From Bacteroidales bacterium (GTDB lineage: Bacteria > Bacteroidota > Bacteroidia > Bacteroidales > F082): a stretch of 46,810 bases of DNA. The translations under genes and the position numbers were made by a program. The notes under the pieces were generated by a model. It did not search any database, was not told the DNA's origin, and saw only the letters and a program-made list of their open reading frames with translations. Location of the stretch: the NCBI GenBank assembly GCA_018400955.1, contig JAGYLH010000014.1:1-46810 (forward strand). Reading direction: 5' to 3'. This document shows positions 18,036-27,317 of this stretch, in pieces. Each line of letters begins with the position of its first letter. Position 1 is the first letter of the stretch.

Positions 18036-19424
18036 TTATTGTACAATAATATTTTGTGTGTGTGTTTGTATTGGCCATCTTGTACAACAACAGATACAAG
18101 CCTTTTGGTAAATCAGCCACATCAATTGTTGTTTTAGGCTGCAAATAATGCCATTGCCTGATGAACTGGCCTTTGTTATCAAACAGGCTCATGATAGCTG
18201 CATTTAGCTCCATCGGGCTGTTTGAAAGATCCATGGTAAAATGGCTTTTAGCAGGATTTGGATATAATTGCAGAAAAAGTTGTGTTTAGAATCAGCCACT
18301 GAAGTGGTTTCATCCACAAAGCGGCGCACCGCAAAAGAGCGTGGCTCCGGCTCCCGTGCCATGCATCAGAAAAGGAGCTGTTGCTCAAATCAAAAGCCAG
18401 TTTTTGGCATATGGGCAATGCCAATGGCATCGCCTGGCTGGCTATCCCTAGCCATTGTCGCCATACCTGTAAACAAAGCCTGTATTAAACTCCCCGCTAT
18501 AGGTAAAGTCAGTCTGCCCTGGTCATACGCCAGGTGATTGGCATATTGGCACCGGCATTCAGGCCATCCATATCGAATGCCACCCAATCGTCCAAATCAA
18601 AATCATACGACTTTAAAGCCAGGGTGTAAAAGGCAGCTGGCCTACGGTGCGAAATGATTATTTCCCCTTGCGTGCTAACTACCATTGAGCTGAGGTTAAA
18701 GGTGGTTAGGAGTGTTCTTTCAGGGCTGTGAAACCCTCGTAGCATCCCCTTTGAAATAATAATTTTGGTGCGTTGAAGCCCTTGCAATGGAAACATAAAG
18801 GTGCCATCAACCTGAAAATGCGATTGGCCTCGTTCATGATGCGCGGATAAAAGAATAGCACCTGAGGAAAGTCATATTCGATCGTGGCAACTGTTGTGAG
18901 GCTGCCCGCTTCAAATTCTGTAATCAAGAAGCGGTGGTCGGAGCTGATGTCAACCGACTGCAGGATAAGCAGCCTGCCACTTTCGTCAACCATCATACCG
19001 CCTATATAATCAGGCACATAATAAGATTCCACAAATTAGCCGAAGCATTAAACCAGAAGATGGAATCCTGCATACCAATATAAAGCTGGTTATCAGGTGT
19101 GATGGCAAAATATGGACTTCATTGTTAGGCATATTGGTACATCAATTGCCCCACAGTTCCAGCCGCTTCTGCGAAAAATTATCCGCTGTCCATTGGCTTA
19201 TATCGTATGAGCGCACATGCACATGGGGTTAAGCCGGTTTCGCTAAATGTCGATAATCAATTCGGCCAGGTAAGGGTGCCATCGGGAGCAACCGCTAACT
19301 CGCTGCACATTTATACTGGGGTTTATCTGGTTGTTCCAGTAAAAAATATTCAGTTTTCATCGGCTATTGCAGCTAAATACAATAAAATAAAAGGGGTAGA
19401 GGTAAAGATTGTTTTTTCTTAGCT
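18036..19424 (-). pseudogene. Frameshifted exported propeller-type protein with T9SS sorting domain
   Basis: Spliced across frames, the minus strand gives a protein of about 460 residues: a hydrophobic leader near 19424-19370 (FILLYLAAIA), propeller-like pieces (PDNQLYIGMQDSIFWF; YIGGMMVDESGRLLIL) and a T9SS type A sorting domain. The sorting domain shows the LYPNPAKSHF motif at about 18245-18274, then SLFDNKGQFIRQW and LPKGLYLLLYK. Shifting by one base in the CACACACA run near 18060 yields the ending QNIIVQ-stop at 18036, the usual end of such domains. At least five frame changes are needed. Because the ends and motifs are preserved, I read it as a real cargo gene with sequencing errors, though a decayed gene is possible. 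The start is approximate. Confidence 0.6.
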
Positions 19425-19492
19425 TGAGGTTTTTAAATTAGCGATACAAAAGAAAATATGGGAATCCTGTCAGAATGCGGGAAAAGTCGTAT

Positions 19493-19523
19493 TTTTCATT
19501 CAAATATTAATGCATTACCTTTG
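19493..19523 (+). promoter_or_regulatory. Bacteroidota-type promoter for the pirin gene
   Basis: TACCTTTG at 19516-19523 matches TAnnTTTG exactly; TTTC within a T-run at 19493-19496 lies 19 bp upstream as a -33 element. The box is 47 bp before the pirin start codon and supports reading this block on the plus strand. Confidence 0.6.
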
Positions 19524-19570
19524 AGATCATAAAATACTTTCATTTTAGAAATAATAAAATAGTTTTCCAT

Positions 19571-20583
19571 ATGTCAAAGATTCTATTGTAAACCTCAAGC
19601 CACTCAGCTTTTATGTGGCCTGTAAACAATCCTTTATATTTTGCGCCCACCATCAGATGGTATCCGCCCGGAAGCGGTAAGATGGGCCAAAGCGATCTGA
19701 TCAACGGATAGAATCGGCGGATTTTCGATTCTTCGAACTGCCCTGAATACTGTACCATGGCGAAACAATCCCTGGTTTTCCGGCTATCCCCACCGGGGTT
19801 TCGAAACCGTAACCATTGTTACACAAGGCATGGTGAATACGCTGATTCGCACGGACAGGCGGGTCGCTATGGTGTGGCGATGTGCAGTGGATGGCGAAGC
19901 GGATCGATTTAAGTGTGAAAGAAGAGATCTTTGTTTGTTGAAGTGAAGTCAAGACAACCCCCTGGAGCTTTTTCAGGTGTGGCTCAAATTGCCGGCGGCA
20001 AAGAAAATGAGTGGATACCACTTCAAATGTTGTGGTAGAAGATATTCCACAGCACCAACTAACGGACAAGGACGGTAAAAAAACCACCATTACCCGATAG
20101 CTGGTGATTGGGGGCGGTATCAAAACCCTCGATCCGGCACCGGATTCTTGGGCTGCTGATCCGGAAAATGAAGTGGCTATCTGGAATATGCATTTTCGAG
20201 GAGCAGGTGCTTTGTGCCAAATCCCTCCGGCCAGTGAGCAGGCTAATCGTTGCCTGTACTTTTATCGTGGCTCCTCTATTTTGCTCAACGGTGTGGAGGG
20301 TTGAAGCCGGGCAAGCCATTGAAGTTAAGATCAGATAGATCCTTGAATTGCTCAGCGGCAAGGAGGAGAATTTTGTGGTATTGCTCAGGGAAGGCCAATC
20401 AATGAACCTATTGTGCAGCAACATGGTGCTTGTGATGAACACCCAGGCCGAAATCAGGCAGGCGTTTTACGACTACCAGAAAGATGGCTTCGGTGGCTGG
20501 CACATAACCGCCACGATCCAGGTGCATCAATTGACAAGGGGCGATTTGCCCGCCACAGCGATGGCAGCGAAGAGGTGAAATAA
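19571..20583 (+). pseudogene. Frameshifted pirin family protein
   Basis: Pirins are bicupin, metal-binding proteins, some with quercetinase activity or regulatory roles. Restoring single bases gives an almost complete pirin of about 335 residues: start near SIVNLKPLSF and FIFCAHHQ, then GYPHRGFETVTIVTQGMV (the PHRG metal motif), GRYGVGDVQWM, LELFQVWLKLPA, EDIPQHQLTDKDGKKTT, ENEVAIWNMHF, NRCLYFYRGSS, FVMNTQAEIRQAFYDYQ, FGGWPHNRHDPG and a stop at 20581. Example errors: a base missing after 19579, and a C missing after the TGG ending at 20500. Minus-strand open frames across the same DNA are shadows. Seven or more indels are needed, yet start, metal motif and stop survive, which favours sequencing error over decay. 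Confidence 0.75.
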
Positions 20584-20888
20584 GCCCAAATTGCCATAGG
20601 TGCTTCAATTTTGTAAACCTGTTTTGATCCTCATGTTCAGGGTAATTCACGTATATTTGCTGCTCTTATCATAGTATGAAATAGGTAAAACATTTTTTGA
20701 CTTGCATTAGCGATTTGGATAAAAAGCAAATAGTGTGCAGCGAAGTTCATTTGCTCCACTTCAGAAGATATTAGGCATGACAGTTGTTTGGGTTAAACGG
20801 CTTGATGCTACAGCAGTCAGTCGCCAATTGAAATTGCAGGCAAAACCAACAAGGAAAAGCATTACAGGTGATAGCAAATCAGTTTACA
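20584..20888 (+). other. Intergenic stretch without a supported gene
   Basis: This 305-bp gap separates the pirin and DUF2141 genes. An open frame of 63 codons starts at 20735 but has no signal peptide, recognisable motif or sensible composition. The block lies inside the error-rich region, so a small broken gene cannot be excluded. I see no hairpin or promoter that I would defend. Confidence 0.4.
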
Positions 20889-21312
20889 ATGTATCGAATA
20901 AAAAAATGTATTGTTTTGGTTTATAATGGTTTCAGCAACTGTTTTGTTGGGGTCATTCAATGAGCCCGAAAAACCCTGCTCGAAAGTAGAAGTTACGCAA
21001 ATTAGGGCCTTTCAGGAAGGAGGTGGTTGTGCATTTATGATGGCTCGGTTTTGCCAAAACACATTTGTACACAAACAAAAGTAAAGCTGGCACCAAAGCG
21101 CAAGCTCAGTTTTGTTTCCACCTGCCACCTGGTGAGTACCTAGTAACAGTTTACCACGATTTAAACAGCAATGGGGAACTCGACCGTAAGTTTACGGCTA
21201 CCCAAAGGAACCAGCCATTCAGTAATAATTACACCTTTTTAGTACCGCTTTTCGTCTTGTGCCATTGGTGAAACCAGGCTATAACAATACGTTGATTGCC
21301 TTTGAAAACTAG
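20889..21312 (+). pseudogene. Frameshifted DUF2141-type exported protein
   Basis: With frames joined, the product is about 140 residues: a leader (MYRIKKCIVLV, then SATVLLGSF), the strand KVEVTQIRAFQEGG, and the family hallmark LPPGEYLVTVYHDLNSNGELDRKF followed by FSNNYTF and a final PLVKPGYNNTLIAFEN before the stop at 21310. The HD-x-N-x-NG-x-LD pattern is diagnostic of DUF2141, a small Ca-binding-like, Ig-fold exported domain of unknown function found widely in Bacteroidota and Proteobacteria. About four indels interrupt it. It ends where the error-rich block ends. Confidence 0.7.
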
Positions 21313-21355
21313 TTGCTTGTAGGGTTTACCTGGTACTGATGGAAGGTGTTTCATC

Positions 21356-21533
21356 CTGAAATTGGTTTACTGGTTATTTGATGATTTTGGGTTTGGTTGA
21401 CGATTTTGTTGTTTTAGATGATTTGGGGGCAATAGTCCGCGCTTCGCGCTAAAAACAGGTATTTCTATCTGAAATTGGTTTACTGGTTATTTGATGATTT
21501 TGGGTTTGGTTGACGGTTTTGTAGTTTTAGATG
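21356..21533. repeat. Two 65-bp direct repeats
   Basis: Positions 21356-21420 and 21469-21533 are near-identical (two mismatches), both starting CTGAAATTGGTTTACTGG and ending GTTTTAGATG, with start points 113 bp apart. They lie in the 508-bp non-coding stretch 21313-21820 between the DUF2141 gene and the tandem substrate-binding lipoprotein gene. Between them is a GC-rich word (AATAGTCCGCGCTTCGCG, from 21431) that recurs from 21713 after the second inverted-repeat arm. Confidence 0.85.
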
Positions 21534-21541
21534 TTTTTGTT

Positions 21542-21711
21542 GCCCCCATATCCGCCCCGGCGGACAGGCTCCCCGAAATAGGGGGCTTCTGCCCGGTGTA
21601 AAGTGTAGTAGAATTTTGGTTTGGGGATCGTTACTTCACCATTTGTTCACATTCAGCAGCGATGAAGCCCCCGCTGGCGGGGAGCCTGTCCGCCGGGGCG
21701 GATATGGGGGC
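21542..21711. repeat. 33-bp perfect inverted repeat, GC-rich
   Basis: The arm at 21542-21574 (GCCCCCATATCCGCCCCGGC...) is the exact reverse complement of 21679-21711. Each arm also folds on itself (TCCGCC/GGCGGA). The second arm is followed by the ATAGTCCGCGCTTCGCG word shared with 21431-21447. A weaker relative of the arm lies at about 13014-13050, between the WD40 gene and its convergent neighbour. This looks like a mosaic of short dispersed intergenic repeats, possibly MITE-like; no transposase is present. Confidence 0.8.
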
Positions 21712-21820
21712 TATAGTCCGCGCTTCGCGTTAAAAGTACACCAGTAATAAATAATTTGATAACTCAAGCCAGGGTCATTTACCGCTTGTGCTAAACATCA
21801 GTAATTCAAACACCGACTGT

Positions 21821-23263
21821 TTAATTCGGAAACCACCGGTTATAGATCGCCGCATAGGTCCCATCAGCTTTCATCGCATCCAGCGTGATTTGCCACTGTC
21901 CCACAAATGATGCATCGGTACTTTTTGAAAATGAAACATAATAATCCGACGACATCAAAGTGAATGCAGGGACGATTTGTTCGTAGGAAAATCCTTGTTC
22001 GCGCAGTATGGTGGGGAAAGTTACCTCTGAGCAAACAAAGGCATCCACTTCGCCTTGCATAAGCTTTTTGGTGATGGCCCCCGGATCCTCTTCCGAAACA
22101 AGGTTTGTGAAGCCTAAATCGCGCAAATGCTGATCAGAAAACCAAGAACTTACTGTTCCAACCGAACCCAGGTTGCGTGCGTCATCCAGGCTGTTGATGC
22201 TGATACCCGATCCGGCTTTGGTATAAAAGTAAGTGGCATTGGTGCCTATGGGGCCCACCCACTGAAACAGGTTTTCCCTGATTTCGGTGCGGTCCATGGT
22301 AAAGAGGCAAAAATTGGGATTGTGCAAGGCAAGCTCATAGCCATTGCTCCAGGTGGAGAGTTTTATATCGGCATAAATCCCGTTGCGTTTCATGATTTCA
22401 TGCACCAGATCGGCACCGAAACCACTTGCTTCACCATAGCTGTTCAAAAAAGTAAGGGGTGGATAATCTTCAGTATAAATTTGCAGAATGCCCGGAAAAT
22501 GGGAAGTATTCAGGTATTTTTGATGCAATTCCCTGACAAACCCACTTTTTTTGAGTTTGTCAATTGTATTTTGAAAATCGGTTACAACATCATCCGGTAC
22601 CATGGGGTTGAAGGCAAAATAGATCATCTCGGTGTGTATGGGCAGCACTTCCTTCACGCTGTAAATGGTTTGGCTAAGTGTTTCCAGCGCAGCTTCTGCT
22701 GTTACCTTGTCAGATGGGTAAAGGTCGATTTCCCCTTGCAATAATTTTTGAAATGCATCCTCGTTGTCAGTGCAATATACAAGGTTGGTGAAATTTTGTC
22801 CCAGGAGGTATTGTTCCATGGCATAATCCTGAATCACCCCGATTGCACCAACTTGCCGGGCATCGTCGAGCGATTGAAGCTGCAAATGATTCTGGGCCTT
22901 TGCATAAAAAACCCATTCAAGGGCTGCGATAGGACCTGCCCATTTGAATTGGTTTTTGCGTTCAGCATTTAAAGCGGTTGAAAAAAGCACCGCATTCTCT
23001 GTGTTCAGGGCTGTGTTGTAGCCTTCATTCCAGGGCATAATGGTTGGATTAAACGGGATGTTTAGTTGATCACAGATTTCTTCAAGCAGTTCGGGGGCGA
23101 GGCCGGTAATTTTACCATCGAGACTGTAATTGAGGGGCTTGTAGTTTTCGGTGATAAATTTTAAATCGTAATGATACTTTTTTTCGCTGTCTTTTTGGCA
23201 TTGTGCAAAAAAGAGCATGGCAATAATTGAGAACAGGCTAAGCGCTAAAATTTTCTTTTTCAT
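21821..23263 (-). CDS. Lipoprotein with two tandem family-3 substrate-binding domains
   Basis: A 480-residue protein. The ATG at 23263 gives a lipoprotein signal peptide ending at Cys22 (FFAQC); an ATG eight codons upstream is less likely. Two solute-binding family 3 domains follow, about residues 30-255 and 258-480. Each has the opening YxPL (ENYKPLNYSLDGKITG and EDYPPLTFLNSYGEASG), the lobe-crossing motifs (W-N-x-GY; F-x-WAGPI / FQWVGPI), the SLDDAR-x-(L)G segment and the GE-(I/V)D lobe switch. No ABC permease or ATPase is nearby, so it is probably not a conventional uptake receptor; similar Bacteroidota proteins stand alone and may act as sensors or scavengers. It is intact, although it lies between two error-rich blocks, and it is divergent from pcm. 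Confidence 0.88.
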   Translation of the reverse strand: MKKKILALSLFSIIAMLFFAQCQKDSEKKYHYDLKFITENYKPLNYSLDGKITGLAPELLEEICDQLNIPFNPTIMPWNEGYNTALNTENAVLFSTALNAERKNQFKWAGPIAALEWVFYAKAQNHLQLQSLDDARQVGAIGVIQDYAMEQYLLGQNFTNLVYCTDNEDAFQKLLQGEIDLYPSDKVTAEAALETLSQTIYSVKEVLPIHTEMIYFAFNPMVPDDVVTDFQNTIDKLKKSGFVRELHQKYLNTSHFPGILQIYTEDYPPLTFLNSYGEASGFGADLVHEIMKRNGIYADIKLSTWSNGYELALHNPNFCLFTMDRTEIRENLFQWVGPIGTNATYFYTKAGSGISINSLDDARNLGSVGTVSSWFSDQHLRDLGFTNLVSEEDPGAITKKLMQGEVDAFVCSEVTFPTILREQGFSYEQIVPAFTLMSSDYYVSFSKSTDASFVGQWQITLDAMKADGTYAAIYNRWFPN

Positions 23264-23295
23264 AATTTGGTTTTGTTTGTAGTGCATAATTCATG

Positions 23296-23303
23296 CAAAT
23301 ATA
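23296..23303 (-). promoter_or_regulatory. -7 box for the substrate-binding lipoprotein
   Basis: TATATTTG on the minus strand (23303 to 23296) is a perfect TAnnTTTG, 32 bp before the start codon. No convincing -33 element was seen at the expected distance. Confidence 0.5.
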
Positions 23304-23443
23304 ATGTTTTCAGTCTTTTCGACCCACAAATGAATAGGTAAAAATATTGATATAACAGATGGGCTGGCAATCAGAGCGCATTTTTTGTACACTGCATTAT
23401 TACCTGTTTTTTTGTATATTGTGCCTTCAAAAAAAAAGACAAG

Positions 23444-24136
23444 ATGAAAAGGATAATTGCAGTTGTGTTGATCGTTTTATTTGGCCTGCCTCTGTGGGCA
23501 CAAAATTATGAGCGCTTGCGCAACAATATGGTTCGCAATCAGATAGCTTCACGGGGGATCAATCACGAGCCAACACTTGATGCCATGCGCAAGGTGGAGC
23601 GGCATTTGTTTGTGCCCCAGCGGAGTCAAGCCCGCGCCTACGACGACAACCCCATGCCGATTGGTTACGGGCAAACCATTTCACAGCCGTTTATTGTGGC
23701 CTATATGACGCAACTGGTTGATCCGCAACCGGGTCACCGTGTGCTCGAAATTGGGGCCGGATCGGGTTATCAGGGAGCTGTTTTGGCCGAGATTGTGGAG
23801 GATGTTTATACCATTGAAATCGTGCCTGAACTGGGCGAACAGGCAAAAACACTTCTAAATGATCTGGGGTACAGCAATGTGGAAGTAATTGTTGGCGATG
23901 GCTATTTTGGCCTCCCTCACAAAGGCCCTTTTGATGCCATAGTGGTAACGGCTGCCGCCGAATACATCCCGCCACCTTTGATTGAACAACTCAAGGAAGG
24001 GGGGAAAATGATTATTCCGGTGGGTTCACCTTTTATGGTGCAGACCCTTATCCTGTTGGAAAAGCTGGAAGGTGAGATTAAAACAACCAACCTGATGGCC
24101 GTGCGCTTTGTGCCTTTTACCAGGAGCAAAGAATAA
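23444..24136 (+). CDS. pcm: Exported protein-L-isoaspartate O-methyltransferase
   Basis: The enzyme methylates isoaspartyl residues in aged proteins so that they can revert to aspartate. The 230-residue protein has the family motifs: RNNMVRNQIASRGI, VERHLFVP, the catalytic loop MPIGYGQTISQPFIVAYM with its active-site Ser, and the SAM-binding motif VLEIGAGSGYQGAVLA, then GDGYFG and IVVTAAAEYIP. It starts with a clear signal peptide (MKRIIAVVLIVLFGLPLWAQ) absent from E. coli Pcm, which is 208 residues and cytoplasmic. Export is therefore predicted, although S-adenosylmethionine is not known to be plentiful in the periplasm. The gene is intact and divergent from the substrate-binding lipoprotein gene; a membrane aminopropyltransferase-like gene follows 66 bp downstream. 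Confidence 0.93.
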   Translation: MKRIIAVVLIVLFGLPLWAQNYERLRNNMVRNQIASRGINHEPTLDAMRKVERHLFVPQRSQARAYDDNPMPIGYGQTISQPFIVAYMTQLVDPQPGHRVLEIGAGSGYQGAVLAEIVEDVYTIEIVPELGEQAKTLLNDLGYSNVEVIVGDGYFGLPHKGPFDAIVVTAAAEYIPPPLIEQLKEGGKMIIPVGSPFMVQTLILLEKLEGEIKTTNLMAVRFVPFTRSKE

Positions 24137-24202
24137 AGCTTTTTGGAAGACAGGAATGAGCTTGCGATATGATAGGCAGAAATCTCAAATGGAACAAAGG
24201 GA

Positions 24203-26578
24203 ATGAATAAACGCTTATATACAGCCATCGGACTGCTTTCGGCTTCGATGATCGCCTTTCAGCTTGCCCTGATGCAGATTTTATCCATCAGCCAATGGAA
24301 CCATTTTGCCTATATGGTGATTTCGGTGGCTTTGTTGAGCTTTTGGCGCAAGTGGTACAGCCCTCACATTTTTAAAAAATTGGTTGACAAGGCATATAGA
24401 ATTAAGTTTGCCGGCACTGTTGCTGCTAACGGCTACAAGCATGGGGCCTTATTATGCACTTTCAGGCCAGGTATTTGGTGGCTTGCTTTTGATTCTTATT
24501 TGCTTTTGGACAAAGCCATATCACTTGATTGATCTTGAGTTATTTTGCGCTGTTTGTCCCTTTTTCTGGGGCAATGGCCATTGGCCTAACTGGCCCCGAA
24601 TTATGTGTCGCGCATTGGTACACTTTATTTTGCTGATCTGTTTGGTTCAGGCTTGGGTAGCCTGTTGATGCTATTTTTCTTTTTCTGGCATTTGCCTGCA
24701 AGCGCTTCCTTTTTGTAATTTACCCTTGCTTCCTTTATTGGGCGGTATTTTGCTTCTTAAAAGCACAACTTTTACGAAGTTTGTATTTTCTGATTCCGGC
24801 AATGCTTGTTCAGTTTTATGGATTTAAATCCACTCCTGTGCTACCTATGTCGCAATACAAAAGCCTGTCGCGTGCCATGCTGTTGCCAGTGCTGTTGTAG
24901 TAGATGAAAAAACCAGCCCCTTCGGCGAAATGAAATTGATTAAAGCCGAAGCCTTGCGTTTGCCCCCGGACTTAGTCTCACTTACGCAAGCCATTGCCTG
25001 TGCAGCAAGCCCTGTATAACAATGGCAACTGGTATGGTGCATTGGTGGATTTTGGCGTGGACGACAGCAGCCATTTTCTGGATTACGCCACGAATGCCCT
25101 GCCTTTTGTGATTTCGAAGCCTGAAAAAGTCATGATTCCTGATGCAGGCACAGGACTTTATGCCGCGCATGCCCTCGCGCGTGGGGCTGCTTCCATCACG
25201 GCGGTGGAGACAACAAGGTTGCTATTGATTTATTGAAAAAGCATATGCCTTTTCCAAAGCAGCACATCCATATTGTGAATATGCACCCGTAGCTACCTGA
25301 TGGCCGACACCAGTAAATACGACCTGATCATACTGCCAGTGATAGAATCTTTTGGTGGAAGTTCCAGGCATCAATGCTTTGCAGGAACAATACCTTTTCA
25401 CTTTGGAGGCTTTTGCCGAAATGTGGGATCGCTTGTCAGCAGATGGGATGATAGCTGTTACCGTTTGGATGGATTATCCGGCACGAAACAGCCTCAAAAT
25501 GTTAGCAACTTTAGTGGAAACAGCAGCGCAAAGGCTCCCGGATATGCCGAAAACCACATTATGGCCATAAGAGGCTGGGGCACCCTTACCATGGTTTAAA
25601 GAAATCAGCTGTTGAAGTCACTGAAATAGAGCGCGTAGAGCCTTTGCAAACTGCACAATTTTGATCCGCTCGCTATTTCCTGGCATTGAAGACGGGGAAA
25701 GGACGTATTTCAATCAACTGCAAGATGATAGTTTCCTCATATTGGTCGATCAGCTAATGTCAGGAAATCGCATGGATTTGTATAATGATTACGAATTTTC
25801 AGATCAGGCCGGCAACCGACAGCCAGACCTTATTTTCTCTCAATTTCTTAAGATAAACCGTTTGCCACAAGATGAAGAAATCTTTTGGCCAGTCGGCAGT
25901 GCCCTTCCTCAGGTGGGCTACCTGATTGTGTTGCTCACGCTGGTTCAAATCACCTTGGCTGCCTTGCTGCTGATAATCATACCATTATTTTTCATAGGGT
26001 TTAAGGGAGGGCAAAGCATGCCCTGCTTCATTTCAGTGGAATTGGTATTGGGTTTATGTTTAGCCCGAAATCATCCTCATACAACAATTCACGCTCTATT
26101 TTGGCCACCCGATTTATGCCGCCGCCGCTGTTTTGAGTGGGATGCTGATTTTTCGGGATCAGGTGCTTTTCGAATTGTACACTTTAATCAGGGGCAAGCA
26201 GCATTTTATCGTTTATATAGCCGCCATTGTTTTGGTTTTGTTGTTGTTTCTAACCCTTGCTTGGCACGACGCCCATGCTAAATTAAGCATCAGCCAACCC
26301 ATGGCCATTAAAAAGTGTTGGTAGCATCGTCACCATTGACGCTGGCATTTTTGATGGGCATACCTTTTCCGGTTGGATTGGGGCTGCTTTCCAAACAAAA
26401 TAAAGAAACTTAATTCCCTGAGTATAGGCTATCAATGGATGTTTTCGGTAATCAGTACGGCTTGCTGGCTACCCTGGTTGCTGTTGAAGCCGGATATTAC
26501 CTTGTGATGCTGATCGCTGCATTGGCCTATTTGGTTAGCCTGACCATTAATCTGAGAATGCCATGGAAAACAGCATAA
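24203..26578 (+). pseudogene. Frameshifted polytopic membrane protein with spermidine-synthase-like domain
   Basis: Joined across frames, the product is about 790 residues. An N-terminal membrane half begins MNKRLYTAIGLLSASMIAFQ and continues LGFGASGTAL-like, VFGGLAFDSYLLLDKAISL and ADLFGSGLGSLLMLFFF. Then comes a Rossmann domain with the SAM-type motif (VMIPDAGTGLYAAHALARGA at about 25130-25190), VETNKVAIDLLKKH and YDLIILPVIESFGG. A C-terminal membrane half (YLIVLLTLVQITLAALLLIIIP) ends MPWKTA at 26578. This is the architecture of membrane-bound SpeE-like proteins whose substrate is unknown. More than ten indels occur, one of them an extra T at 24341-24344. It overlaps the next gene by 16 bp, as intact operon genes do, so sequencing error is the better explanation. 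Confidence 0.7.
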
Positions 26579-27253
26579 AGAGAGTGGAATCAAATGGTTT
26601 GCCATGTTGGCCTTTGTGCTGATGGTGTGCCGGGTCATCACACTGCCGGTGGATCTGTTAGGAAGCTTCCTTATTTGATTCTTCGTTTGATGATGTTTAC
26701 GAGGTATTTGTTGTGAAGCACGACTGGCTACAGCTATCGTTTTAAAGACCAAGGATGTGAGACTCTGCTGACTGGCTGAAAATAGACCGCTACCGCCAGT
26801 ACAATTATGTGGAAGCGGGTTGGGGCGATAAACTTTTACCAATCGGAAGATGGTTTGATAGCTGGGGCAAAAGCCATTCTGGTGCCAACACCAAGTGTGA
26901 TCTTGTGTTTTGGGTATGACTCAAATCCGGCAATCCCGGTATGCTGTCCTAGCCATATCTTACGCCTGAAACTTGATGCAGATGCATATGCAAAGAATTG
27001 TGCCGCTTTTTGTCGGACAGTTTCAAGAAAGCGCGCACAGAAAGGGGCATTATTCAAAACAGCAAATACCGCAACCATTCAAAGGTTTTCTTTCTTGCTG
27101 AGGAAACTATCACAGTTTCAACACTTGCAACACCTGGGTGGCACATGCTTTCAGGCAAGCGGGTTTAAAAGTTCATAGTTGGGGGCATTCTCACATCCGA
27201 CCAGCTTTTCAGGCCAGCTGGCTAAATTGCCTGAGGCAGAGCAAGTTCGATAA
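26563..27253 (+). pseudogene. Frameshifted DUF2459 family protein
   Basis: The ATG overlaps the end of the membrane SpeE-like gene. Joined frames give about 230 residues: a membrane leader (WFAMLAFVLMVCRVITLPVDLLG), YEVFVVKHDW, ADWLKIDRYRQYNYVEAGWGDK followed by FYQSEDG, PTPSVI, and the diagnostic FNTCNTWVAHAFRQAGLKV, ending PEAEQVR before the stop at 27251. The GWGD and NTCNTWVA motifs identify DUF2459 (TIGR02117, first noted near urease genes), an exported or membrane-anchored family with a putative Cys-dependent, papain-like fold. Function unknown. At least six indels interrupt it. Confidence 0.65.
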
Positions 27254-27317
27254 GTGTAGAGTCACGGTTTTACTAATTTGTGGGTGTTTACACCAACGCT
27301 GCTTTCTTGCCATATTG

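Noticed and set aside
18268-18537. Plus-strand 89-codon frame in the T9SS cargo region
   Set aside because: It is antisense to the sorting domain and propeller pieces and has no homology.
19540-20442. Minus-strand open frames (72, 140 and 127 codons), at first resembling the tail of a methyltransferase
   Set aside because: The plus strand of the same DNA reads as pirin from start to stop across frames, with a promoter upstream; the minus frames have no consistent homology.
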